From contig JBMFQR010000015.1 in assembly GCA_049968515.1 (NCBI GenBank), positions 1 through 48,049 on the forward strand: a stretch of 48,049 bases of DNA, written 5' to 3'. Source of the stretch: JAOACQ01 sp049968515. GTDB lineage: Bacteria; Spirochaetota; Brevinematia; Brevinematales; JAOACQ01. The translations under genes were made by a program, and so were the position numbers. This document shows, in pieces, positions 16,381 through 24,247 of this stretch. Position 1 is the first letter of the stretch. Each line of letters begins with the position of its first letter. A model generated the notes under the pieces. That model made no database searches. It saw nothing but the letters and a program-made list of their open reading frames with translations, and was not told where the DNA came from.

Positions 16381-16572
16381 ATGGAATTTTATGATGTGTT
16401 AAAAATTGTGGGGATATTTTCTTTTATATTTTTAAGTTTGACTTTTGTCTTTGGCTTTTTTAAGTTTAAGCTGAAAAAAAGGATCTTTCTCCACAAGCTT
16501 TTTGCTTTTGCAACCATTGTTCTGGCAATAGTACATCTTATTCTTGTAATATATCTAACTTATTTTAAGTAA
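16381..16572 (+). CDS. Small membrane protein with two helices and paired histidines (63 aa)
   Basis: A 63-residue protein with two membrane helices (about residues 6-27 and 36-60). The second helical segment has a His at its start (FLHKLFAF) and another inside (IVHLILVIY). This is reminiscent of haem-coordinating helices in small cytochrome b-like or ferric-reductase-like proteins, but two helices with two histidines is only suggestive. The start is ATG 16381; the earlier in-frame GTG at 16369 is part of the GTGGAG ribosome binding site. I do not recognise the family. Its place behind rubrerythrin suggests a role in oxygen defence or electron supply. Confidence 0.7.
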   Translation: MEFYDVLKIVGIFSFIFLSLTFVFGFFKFKLKKRIFLHKLFAFATIVLAIVHLILVIYLTYFK

Positions 16573-16584
16573 AGGAGGTTAGTT

Positions 16585-16926
16585 ATGAAGTTTATAGCTA
16601 TCTTGTTACTTATTATGATGGCAGGTCTTGGTTTTGCACATCCACCTTCTGAGATAAAGGCTAAAATTGACCTGAATGAAAGAACTCTTGAGGTGGAAAT
16701 AGGGCACAGTGTAAAAAGTTCTGACCATTACATTCATCAGGTTGAGATTGCACTGAATGGAAAATTAATCATCCGACAGGATAGTGTTGTTCAGTATAAT
16801 GAAAGCATTCAGAAGTATGTTTACTTCATTCCAGAACTGAAAGAGAATGATAAGATTTCAATCACAGGAAAGTGCAATAAGTTTGGAAGCTTAAAGAGAG
16901 AGTTTGTTGCTGAAAAAAAGGAATAA
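16585..16926 (+). CDS. Exported desulfoferrodoxin-like (SOR-fold) protein
   Basis: A 113-residue protein with a cleavable signal peptide (about 1-18, ending GFAHPP). The mature part resembles the catalytic domain of superoxide reductase: an H(S/P)xxxxDHYIHQVEI block like SOR's HPMEATHW, and CNKFGSLK in place of SOR's CNIHGLW. The Cys ligand is kept but the neighbouring His is Phe. It would act in the periplasm. Possible roles are a changed metal site or binding of a small redox molecule; activity as a true SOR is doubtful. AAAGGAGG precedes ATG 16585. Confidence 0.7.
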   Translation: MKFIAILLLIMMAGLGFAHPPSEIKAKIDLNERTLEVEIGHSVKSSDHYIHQVEIALNGKLIIRQDSVVQYNESIQKYVYFIPELKENDKISITGKCNKFGSLKREFVAEKKE

Positions 16927-16944
16927 ATTTTAAGGGGGTTTAAA

Positions 16945-17163
16945 ATGTTTAAGGTAAATGAGCACTACATTGACAGAATTATCAGAATAGTACTGGCTGT
17001 TATACTGGGTATCGCAGGTCTATATCTACAGGGTGCTGCAAGAATAGTCTTATGGGTTTTAGCCTTAGTTCTTCTGATTACTGGATTGACAGGCTTTTGT
17101 GGAATCTATGCACTTCTTGGTATAGACACCTGCTCACTTTCAAAAGAAAAGAAAGACAAATAA
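16945..17163 (+). CDS. DUF2892 (YgaP-type) small membrane protein
   Basis: A 72-residue inner-membrane protein with two hydrophobic helices (about 10-29 and 32-55). It shows the DUF2892 pattern: IDRIIRIVLAVILGIAGLY near the start, then LLITGLTGFCGIYALLGIDTC. The conserved GFCGIY...LGIDTC cysteines are typical of the domain, which is also found fused to rhodanese in YgaP. Its biochemical role is unknown, and it is common beside sulfur and oxygen-stress genes. It is the last gene of the operon; a hairpin follows ten bases later. Confidence 0.85.
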   Translation: MFKVNEHYIDRIIRIVLAVILGIAGLYLQGAARIVLWVLALVLLITGLTGFCGIYALLGIDTCSLSKEKKDK

Positions 17164-17172
17164 GCATCAGGC

Positions 17173-17192
17173 GGTCTGGCTGTTTCCAGACC
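17173..17192 (+). terminator. Terminator-like hairpin after the oxygen-stress operon
   Basis: GGTCTGG, loop CTGTTT, CCAGACC, then TCTTCGTT. A 7-bp stem lies directly after the last stop codon, with a weak T-rich tail. It plausibly ends the operon. Confidence 0.5.
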
Positions 17193-17299
17193 TCTTCGTT
17201 AAAAATTTCACCTTTTTCCTTTACTTTGATTTTTTTTTATATTATCTTTAAAATTATATAGCTTTATTTTTGCTTAAACCATGCATTTTTATGTACCTG

Positions 17300-17345
17300 G
17301 AAGAGAACAAGCAAAGTGAGAGGTAGTCTCGTGCTTCTCTCTTTT
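17300..17345 (+). promoter_or_regulatory. Long imperfect hairpin upstream of yidC
   Basis: AAGAGAACAAGCA at the left pairs, with one bulge, with TGCTTCTCTCTT at the right, around an inner GAGA/TCTC stem. TTTT follows. It could be a second terminator or a leader structure of yidC. The remaining spacer up to 17412 shows no gene. Confidence 0.35.
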
Positions 17346-17412
17346 AAAACATTACAAATAAAAAAATACTCGTCAGGTTTGAGTATTAACAAATATATAC
17401 TGGAGGAACATT

Positions 17413-19071
17413 ATGGATGATAGCTTTCAGAAAAGAATGTTTGTTGCATTTTTAATTTCATCTGTTTTCATACTCATTTCTTACTACTTTATGCCCAAAA
17501 ATCAGTATTTATCACAGGAAGATAAGGCAGTAAACACAGAACAGATTAAAGAGGAAAAAAATGAATTTATTAGGGAGTTGACATTTTATACTAATGGAAT
17601 TATACAGACAAATAGAATTTATGATAAAACTATTCTTGTGGAAATTGACACTTATGGTGGAAGAATACTTGACCTGTATGTGGATGGAAAATGGAATCAG
17701 ACAAAAAAGCCTATAAGGCTTTACTGGCAGGAAAATCCCTACCTTACTGGAGACCTTTTCTTTGGAAGTCTTGAAAATATCTCTGAAATAAAAGAAAGGC
17801 CTTTTTACAGGGTGGTAAAACAGGAATCAAATCTTATTCTTCTTGAGGCAGTATTGAAATACAAAGACAGAAAAATTATCATCAACAAAAAGTATGAAAT
17901 TTCCGGGGATTATCAATTAAATTACGAAGTTACTGTTAAAAATGCTGACTCAAAGGAAATCAATATTGATATTGGGGGAAATTCCCTTTCTGTAGCTTTT
18001 TCCTATGGATTCAGCAGTGTAAAGGAAAAAAATCCACAGAATATGCTATATGCAGACTATTTTGACAGAAAGCCAAGAAAGGTGCTGAAAGGAGGGTTAT
18101 TTAGAAAGAGGGAGACCCTTTTCTCTATTCACTCTCCAAAGTGGTTCTCTGTCCACAACAATTACTTTATTGCTATAACAAAGCCAGATTTTACTAATTT
18201 CAATACGAAATTTCTGCTTGTAAGAGAGGAAAAGCTTTATTCAGAGATTGTCTGTGGCATTGAGATGCCAGCCCTCTCCCTTATGCCGGGAGAAGAAAAA
18301 ACCTTTAAGGTAAATCTTTATGTTGGACCAAAAAATGAGGAATTACTCGGTAAAATTGATAAAACATACAAAAAGCTTTTTGCATGGCCGGTTGCCTTCA
18401 ACTGGTTTATGAAGCCAATGGAGAAAGGGCTTTATTATCTTGCACATTTTATCGCAACACTTGTAAAAAACTGGGGAATAACCATAATCTTACTCGCGTT
18501 GATAATCAAGCTTCTTTTATCACCGCTTTCGATACAGGCGGCAGTATCAATAAAGAAATCAAATCTTCTTCAACCAAAGCTGAAGAAACTGCAGGAGAAA
18601 TATAGAGATGACCAGCAAATGTTAAACCAGAAGATTGCTGAGCTCTACAAAAAAGAAAAGGTAAATCCACTCGGAGGATGTCTGCCAATATTACTTCAGT
18701 TTCCGGTCTTTTTTGTCCTATATAGAGTGCTTTCGACTTCTGTTGAATTAAAGGGTGCTGGATTCCTATGGATTAAGGATCTGACAATGCCCGATACATT
18801 GTTTAAAACAAATCTCCCCTTCTTATCTACCTTTAATCTTTTGCCTATTATTATGACACTGGTACAGATATTTCAGATGAAGATTCAGAGTATGAGGACG
18901 CCGGGCACGGCAAAAGAGCAGCAGATGATAAATACCTATTTGCTTCCAGTGTTTTTCCTCTTTATCTTCTGGAATATGCCATCCGGACTTGTTCTTTACT
19001 GGACAGTGCAAAACCTATTTTCCATTGTTGAACAGGAAATAATCAATCTTGATAAGCAGATAAAAGTCTGA
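17413..19071 (+). CDS. yidC: Membrane protein insertase YidC
   Basis: A 552-residue Oxa1/YidC insertase that inserts and folds inner-membrane proteins alone or with Sec. It has an N-terminal anchor helix (about 8-26), a large periplasmic P1 domain (to about 330) as found in diderm bacteria, then the conserved core with the hydrophilic groove helix near NWGITIILLALIIKLLLSPL, a cytoplasmic Lys-rich hairpin, and CLPILLQFPVFFVLYRVL. TGGAGGA precedes ATG 17413. Usual neighbours rpmH, rnpA and yidD are not upstream here, but mnmE follows two bases later, as in many genomes. Confidence 0.97.
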   Translation: MDDSFQKRMFVAFLISSVFILISYYFMPKNQYLSQEDKAVNTEQIKEEKNEFIRELTFYTNGIIQTNRIYDKTILVEIDTYGGRILDLYVDGKWNQTKKPIRLYWQENPYLTGDLFFGSLENISEIKERPFYRVVKQESNLILLEAVLKYKDRKIIINKKYEISGDYQLNYEVTVKNADSKEINIDIGGNSLSVAFSYGFSSVKEKNPQNMLYADYFDRKPRKVLKGGLFRKRETLFSIHSPKWFSVHNNYFIAITKPDFTNFNTKFLLVREEKLYSEIVCGIEMPALSLMPGEEKTFKVNLYVGPKNEELLGKIDKTYKKLFAWPVAFNWFMKPMEKGLYYLAHFIATLVKNWGITIILLALIIKLLLSPLSIQAAVSIKKSNLLQPKLKKLQEKYRDDQQMLNQKIAELYKKEKVNPLGGCLPILLQFPVFFVLYRVLSTSVELKGAGFLWIKDLTMPDTLFKTNLPFLSTFNLLPIIMTLVQIFQMKIQSMRTPGTAKEQQMINTYLLPVFFLFIFWNMPSGLVLYWTVQNLFSIVEQEIINLDKQIKV

Positions 19072-19073
19072 AT

Positions 19074-20444
19074 ATGAATGATACTATCGTTGCAATTGCA
19101 ACTCCTGTCGGTGAAAGTGCCATTGGTATTGTTAGAATGAGTGGCAAAGATTCCATTAACATCCTTGCCCGAATCTTTAAGTCAAAGAAATTCAGCGGGG
19201 ACATCTCAAACAGCAGTTTTCCATGTGTGTTTTTTGGAAAAATTGTTGACAGCGAAATAATAGATGAGGCTATTGTTACAATCTTTAAGGCACCGAATTC
19301 TTATACAGGAGAGGATGTTGTTGAGATTTCGGCTCATGGCAATCCATTCATTCTGAAGACCATTCTTGAACTCACTTTAAAATATGGTGCAAGATTGGCG
19401 AAGCCAGGAGAATTTACAGAGAGGGCCTATCTGAATGGGAAAATGGATCTCATAAAAGCAGAGGCAATAAATGACATAATAAAAGCACATACGAAATATT
19501 CCTTACTCTCAAGTATTTCTCGCCTAACCGGCAAACTTTCAGAAAAACTTAATGATATTGAGGATAAGGTTATTGATATTCTAACCTTGCTTGAGGCAGC
19601 AATTGACCACAGCGACATTGAAGAGACTTTTCTTTCCCCTGAAAGACTTGATGAGTTGCTTCACTCATTGAAAGAAGAAACATCGTCTCTTCTTTCGACA
19701 TCGAAGGCAGGGAAAATAAGTGCTTCCGGTCTCAAGGTTGCAATAGTTGGAGCTCCAAACGTAGGAAAGTCAAGTATAATGAATGCCCTGCTCAATGAGG
19801 ACAGGGTTATAGTTTCAGATATACCGGGAACCACAAGGGATGTGATTACCGATGAGATTTCAATAAGGGGTATTTCTGTTTATCTTTTTGACACTGCTGG
19901 AATTCATAATGCAGAGGATATTATTGAAAGAAAGGGAATAGAAAGGACAAAAAAGACCATCAATGAGGCAGATTTAATAATGTTTGTTCTTGATGCCTCA
20001 AGGGAGATAAACAACAACGATAAAGAGTTGTTTGAATTAATTAAATCAAAAGATAATTTTATTGTTCTGAATAAAATTGATTTGCCAATTGTAATTAATA
20101 GAGATGATATAAAAAATCTTTTTGGCAAAGAAGCGATAGAAATTTCTGCATTAGAGAAGAGAGATATAATAAAAATTGAGGATGAGATAGAAAAATTTTA
20201 TTTCTCTCTCGGACATTCTCCAGAAAATGAAGTTTTAATCACTAATACAAGACAGGAAAATTTACTCAAAAAAGCATTTGAATACACAGAGAAGGCCATT
20301 CACTCCTTTCATTCTGGACTATCGGAGGAGTTTATAGCAAGTGATCTGAGAAAGGTAAAAAGCTTTATAGATGAAATAACCGGAAAATCAAAGGATGATG
20401 CCATTCTTGATAAAATATTTTCCAGATTTTGCATAGGAAAATGA
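19074..20444 (+). CDS. mnmE: tRNA modification GTPase MnmE
   Basis: A 456-residue enzyme that, with MnmG, makes the 5-carboxymethylaminomethyl group on wobble uridine. The N-terminal folate-binding domain starts DTIVAIATPVGESAIGIVRM. The helical domain is split by the G domain, which has GAPNVGKSS near 226, the G2/G3 region with TTRDVITDE and DTAGIH, and NKID. It ends with the catalytic FCIGK. Full length, co-transcribed with yidC. Confidence 0.98.
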   Translation: MNDTIVAIATPVGESAIGIVRMSGKDSINILARIFKSKKFSGDISNSSFPCVFFGKIVDSEIIDEAIVTIFKAPNSYTGEDVVEISAHGNPFILKTILELTLKYGARLAKPGEFTERAYLNGKMDLIKAEAINDIIKAHTKYSLLSSISRLTGKLSEKLNDIEDKVIDILTLLEAAIDHSDIEETFLSPERLDELLHSLKEETSSLLSTSKAGKISASGLKVAIVGAPNVGKSSIMNALLNEDRVIVSDIPGTTRDVITDEISIRGISVYLFDTAGIHNAEDIIERKGIERTKKTINEADLIMFVLDASREINNNDKELFELIKSKDNFIVLNKIDLPIVINRDDIKNLFGKEAIEISALEKRDIIKIEDEIEKFYFSLGHSPENEVLITNTRQENLLKKAFEYTEKAIHSFHSGLSEEFIASDLRKVKSFIDEITGKSKDDAILDKIFSRFCIGK

Positions 20445-20458
20445 TTTCTGACCGAAGT

Positions 20459-21139
20459 TTAATTCGTCCCGTGTGATAATGGCTTTATTATAACCTCAAT
20501 GCTTATGTTTGTTTTTTCTTGAGTTGCGATATTTTCGGGAAGGATAATGTAAGTATTTGTAAAAAGGTTGGTTGTGAGGCCTTCTACGGATATTGGTATT
20601 GTAGAAAGGCAACTCTGAGTAAGGATGACAGACCTTGGCCCGTGAATTTTAATCTTCTTAATATCCGCAGTCAAATCTTCTACAAAGTAACCTTTGCCCG
20701 GTATCCCGCTAAGATTTGGTTTTACTTCAACCTCTGCTTCGGCAATCTCATCAATCAAAAGCTTTACATCGTTTTTTAAAAGCTTCACTGATATATCCTG
20801 AACAGGAGTATTGAGAATAATATCGATTGGATAAGATAAAACCCCTGTTTTTGCATTGTCAAGATATACTACTGGCTTTATAAGATTTGAGAGATTGGAA
20901 TTCTTAAAAAACTCATCTTTTGCCCTTATTATCAATCCAACATTTGATTCCACACCTTCAACAATCATAAGGTTAGCGGGTAAATTTTTATAAGAAAGAG
21001 GAAAAACAACCTTCTTTTCTACATAGCTCATTCTTGAAAGGAAAAACCAGAAAACAAAGGCTAAAATAAAAGAGATTGTTATTTTCTTCCACTCATTTTT
21101 TAGTCTTAGCAAAGTTTTTCGGGATTCCAAGAAGCTCAT
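20459..21139 (-). CDS. YbbR/CdaR-like membrane-anchored regulator of CdaA
   Basis: A 226-residue protein with one N-terminal membrane helix (about 20-36) and a periplasmic part containing YbbR-type repeats, recognisable as SGIPGKGYFVEDLTADIKKIKIHGPRSVI. In Firmicutes CdaR binds and modulates the diadenylate cyclase CdaA, and the genes are neighbours as here. The start ATG 21139 lies 47 bases inside cdaA and has a strong AAGGAGAA site, so the overlap is real. It is shorter than CdaR proteins with four repeats. Regulation of c-di-AMP synthesis is inferred from context. Confidence 0.82.
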   Translation of the reverse strand: MSFLESRKTLLRLKNEWKKITISFILAFVFWFFLSRMSYVEKKVVFPLSYKNLPANLMIVEGVESNVGLIIRAKDEFFKNSNLSNLIKPVVYLDNAKTGVLSYPIDIILNTPVQDISVKLLKNDVKLLIDEIAEAEVEVKPNLSGIPGKGYFVEDLTADIKKIKIHGPRSVILTQSCLSTIPISVEGLTTNLFTNTYIILPENIATQEKTNISIEVIIKPLSHGTN

Positions 21140-21881
21140 TTGTTCTCCTTATAAAATCTTCTTCTGTAAGATCAAATTCAAACCTCCCATTGTGTGCTAT
21201 GGAAATAGAACCTTTCTCTTCAGAAACAACTATTGCTATAGCATCAGTCTCATCCGATACATACATTGCGGCTCTGTGTCTTGTTCCCAGATTTTTATCA
21301 TTCAATTTGTCCGAAACGATGGAAGGAACCATCACCCTTGCTCCTGCAATTTTATCTTCCGAAATAACAACACCTCCATCGTGTAATGGGTTGCCCTTAT
21401 AAAAAATGGAAAGCAGTGCATCCTTTGAAACCTCAGAATTCAAGATTACTGCATTCTCAAGCAAGTGCTTTAAACCCACACTTTGCTCTATTAAAATCAA
21501 AGCACCTGTTCTGCTTTTTGACATTTCAAGACAAGCATCTACAATCTCTCTAACAATCTCACCTGGAAGATAGGTATGAATACCAGCTATACCTCTCTGC
21601 CCAATTCTATTTAATATTTTTCTAATCTCTGGCTGGAAGAGAACAACCACAAGCAAGACAAAATTGTTCATTACATATTGAAATATCCACTCAAGGGTTT
21701 TCAGTTCTGCAATCCTTGATACAGCATTAATTATAAGTATAGCTACAAAGCCCTTGAGTATGCTTATAGTATTTGTGTTTTCAAATATGCTATAAAGAAA
21801 ATAAAAAACATATGCTACGGCACATATATCGAGAATATTCTTTATAAGCTGTATCCATTCAATATTAAGAATTTTTTCCAT
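21093..21881 (-). CDS. cdaA: Diadenylate cyclase CdaA
   Basis: A 262-residue membrane c-di-AMP synthase. Two or three N-terminal membrane helices (about 20-85) precede a DAC domain with LHDGGVVI (168-170 DGG, where DGA is usual) and GTRHRAAM (RHR at 201-203), the metal and ATP-binding motifs. c-di-AMP controls potassium transport and envelope homeostasis. It is the middle gene of a minus-strand set MEMO-cdaA-ybbR. Confidence 0.95.
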   Translation of the reverse strand: MEKILNIEWIQLIKNILDICAVAYVFYFLYSIFENTNTISILKGFVAILIINAVSRIAELKTLEWIFQYVMNNFVLLVVVLFQPEIRKILNRIGQRGIAGIHTYLPGEIVREIVDACLEMSKSRTGALILIEQSVGLKHLLENAVILNSEVSKDALLSIFYKGNPLHDGGVVISEDKIAGARVMVPSIVSDKLNDKNLGTRHRAAMYVSDETDAIAIVVSEEKGSISIAHNGRFEFDLTEEDFIRRTNELLGIPKNFAKTKK

Positions 21882-21887
21882 TCTGTC

Positions 21888-22739
21888 CTACCATACCACA
21901 ATGGAAGTATATCCAACAACTCTGTCGTTATCCTTTGAAACCTCCCCGGAGTGGGAATAGATGAGCTCTTTTATATTTTTTCTGTTCATTTTAGCTGCAG
22001 AGGTCAACATGGTAGCTATTGGGCCAACTCCACATGCTTCTATTTCTCCAGCCTCACAGAGATTGAGTAGCTTCCTCGGGTTTAATTCCTTTATCACGCT
22101 GATAAGCTTCTTGTCCATTGTCTCTGCAAGCATAGCATTGTGATAATGGGAAAGATCAGACGAGATAATGATTATATAGCTTCTTTCATAGCTTTTCAAA
22201 ACCCCAGACAATACATCAGCCCCCTCTTCGGAAAATCTTAAGTTTTGTTCTCCCATAAGAATCGGAACAATCTTAAAACCTTCTTCAAGAACCGCCTGAA
22301 GAAATGGCAACTGAACCTCAAGACTATGTTCACGTAAATGAGCATTTTTCAAATACTCAAACAACCCCTTTCCCTTTTCCGCAAGAGTATTTGAAAGCTC
22401 CATATCAATTTCTATTTCTCCGAGAGGGGTTAAAAAACTCTTGTAATAAGCAAGTGCAAAACCTTCAAAATAATTGTAGTGACTTGGTCCTATAAGAATA
22501 ACAGTATCATACTTCTTTTCTTTCAGTAAGGAATAGCCATAAGCAGCAACCTGACCAGAGTAGATATAGCCTGCATGGGGTACAATTAAGGAAAAGAACT
22601 CGTCTATCCCATTTTTTATAAAGTAGTCAGTTACGAAATCAGGTACATTTGCAATAAATGCATTTATCATTCTTTTTAAATTTACGCTATCTCCGGGGTA
22701 AAAAATATCTGCAACCGCAGGTCTTCTGATTTCATTCAT
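21888..22739 (-). CDS. MEMO1/AmmeMemoRadiSam system protein B family
   Basis: A 283-residue MEMO-family protein with the metal-site segments VPHAGYIYSGQVAAYGY, GPSHYNYF and SSDLSHYH. These proteins resemble extradiol dioxygenases. The family's third context partner, the radical SAM protein AmmX, and the AMMECR1 protein are absent here. The start is ATG 22739 with GAGGG upstream; an upstream frame extension runs through the promoter and is not credible. It lies six bases before cdaA. Confidence 0.9.
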   Translation of the reverse strand: MNEIRRPAVADIFYPGDSVNLKRMINAFIANVPDFVTDYFIKNGIDEFFSLIVPHAGYIYSGQVAAYGYSLLKEKKYDTVILIGPSHYNYFEGFALAYYKSFLTPLGEIEIDMELSNTLAEKGKGLFEYLKNAHLREHSLEVQLPFLQAVLEEGFKIVPILMGEQNLRFSEEGADVLSGVLKSYERSYIIIISSDLSHYHNAMLAETMDKKLISVIKELNPRKLLNLCEAGEIEACGVGPIATMLTSAAKMNRKNIKELIYSHSGEVSKDNDRVVGYTSIVVW

Positions 22740-22775
22740 ATTAATACCCTCTTTTTTTAAGTTGTAACTAAAAAT

Positions 22776-22804
22776 ATAATAAAAGTTTATGTTTATTTTG
22801 TCAA
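22776..22804 (-). promoter_or_regulatory. Promoter of the MEMO-cdaA-ybbR operon
   Basis: On the minus strand a perfect -35 TTGACA (22799-22804) and a -10 TATTAT (22776-22781) are separated by 17 bases. The -10 lies about 37 bases from ATG 22739. Confidence 0.7.
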
Positions 22805-22975
22805 TTTTTTGCATAACTACACCTGAATAGTATCATCTGATGTCAATGGTGAAATAGTTTCTTAAGGAAGGAAAATGGAAAGTTTAATAAAGCAAATTTA
22901 TTATCTTTTAATTTTTCCTAAACTTACAGGGGTGCCCAGAAATCTACCTAACACCCTCTTATTATTTTCTACTTT

Positions 22976-23729
22976 TCAATCCCTAAAAATGTCCTTTTCT
23001 GAATCTCGTGGAGATTTGACTTTTTTGCCTAACCAGTGCATATATCCTGCTGCCAGAAAACCTGTTGGCTCCATTATCTGGTCTGGCTTCAGGTAATATT
23101 CCAGTCATATAGGGATCAATGTATAAGGCTTTAAACTCCCTCTTTCCCTGTCTTTATTGACTTATTATCCTTAGCCCTTATCTCATATTTCCAGTCAAAC
23201 ATTTCATCATAATTCATAGAATCCCAATCAAAGTAGAATGTGGCTCTTTCAATTAGTTCCTCCTTAAGCCCTAAAGCTTTCATTGCATACTGCTTTGCTT
23301 CTTCCGGTGAAAGAATATATACCCTGTTTTTTTCGCTATAATATCCTATAATTGCTCCAGAAGGAATTTTTCCAGTCTCAGCATTTATGGTTTTACACAC
23401 AACAATTGCTCCATCTGGCATTTTTCCATAATATATGTAGTAGTATCTTTCTACTATGTTTATATCTCCAATGTTTTCCACAAAAAAACAGTTTCCCATT
23501 CAATATCTTTTATGTATGGATGTTCTCTTAACACCATTCCATCTGGTAAGGCATATCCACTATCAATTATATCCTGTATGATTAATTCTTTCCCCTTCTC
23601 AATCGAAATTATATTCGCAGGTAGATTTGTCTGCTCGGGGTTTAACAAAACTGGCTCATCAAAGTTGTGAGGTTTGTAGATAGAGCAGGAAGCTAAAACT
23701 AAAGTTATGATAAAATATAAATTTCTCAT
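22976..23729 (-). pseudogene. Frameshifted lipoprotein gene
   Basis: The start ATG 23729 encodes a lipoprotein signal with lipobox LVLASC (Cys15). The coding signal then crosses frames three times. First, near 23480 a T-run of seven would restore the frame with one more T (WETVF joining FVENIGDINIV). Second, near 23135 one extra G separates IKTGKE from FKALYIDPYMTGILPE. Third, near 23065 the frame moves to IMEPTGFLAAGYMHWLGKK and ends at 22976. Joined, the product would be about 250 residues. I do not recognise the family; the product has repeated Y/W-rich blocks such as ERYYYIYYGKMPDGAIVV. Three lesions in one gene, with none in neighbours, favour decay over sequencing error. Confidence 0.6.
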
Positions 23730-23814
23730 ATTTATCCCTCCTCAGTAAATTCCAGACTTACTTATAGAATACCTTTCTCCCCCATAAAACTAATTTTTGA
23801 TAAAACTCGCTTTT

Positions 23815-23961
23815 TCATTCCTTCTTTTTAATCTTATGTAAAGCTTTCAAACTTTGAGTTATATTTCCACTCTCATTATTGTAGCGAGATATTGTGTTAG
23901 AAATGAAAGTAGCACAATTCTTCCCAAATTTGATATCTACTAAGCCATAGTTTATTATGCT
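23815..23961 (-). pseudogene. Unrecognised C-terminal gene fragment
   Basis: An open stretch of about 48 codons ends ITQSLKALHKIKKKE then TGA at 23815. It has no start codon or ribosome binding site, and an in-frame stop precedes it. It looks like the tail of a lost gene, possibly a mobile or accessory gene, but I cannot name it. The rest of 23730-24040 shows no coding signal. Confidence 0.25.
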
Positions 23962-24040
23962 CTAGGAAGTTAGCTTTTTCACTTTAACTTTGTTTTGCAC
24001 AATCCCCCGTTTTTGCCCTAAATCTGTCGAAGTCGGGAAA

Positions 24041-24168
24041 AAAAGAGGTTTCAAAAAACAGAGACCATTTGAAAAGAAATGAGTTAAAATTACTGCTTTA
24101 ACTTGCCAGAAAATTCAACATCGGGGTGGAAGAAATAATTTAGTTTTTCTAGCTTTACCAGGACAAAG
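24041..24168 (+). pseudogene. Copy B of the 128-bp duplication: decayed GH57 gene end
   Basis: This copy matches the reverse complement of 2722-2849 with six substitutions and no gaps. Read in the GH57 frame it keeps KEVSKNRDHLKRNE, then a Glu codon has become TAA, so it cannot encode the original tail. It has no upstream gene body. It is a scar of an old duplication or rearrangement 21 kb away from the intact gene. Confidence 0.88.
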
Positions 24169-24197
24169 TCAGAAAGTCTGAATAATTCATTATATTT

Positions 24198-24226
24198 TTG
24201 CAAAACCCCTGATTTTGATTTATAAT
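24198..24226 (+). promoter_or_regulatory. Promoter of coaD-pta
   Basis: -35 TTGCAA (24198-24203), 17-base spacer, -10 TATAAT (24221-24226), 22 bases before ATG 24248. Confidence 0.6.
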
Positions 24227-24247
24227 TTATCATTCTGGAGATACTTT

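Noticed and set aside
24090..24233. A 47-codon minus-strand ORF across the duplicated GH57 end and the coaD promoter
   Set aside because: It is the antisense of the duplicated segment. Four of the six substitutions between copies change residues in this frame, while two are silent in the GH57 frame. It also overlaps the coaD -35/-10.
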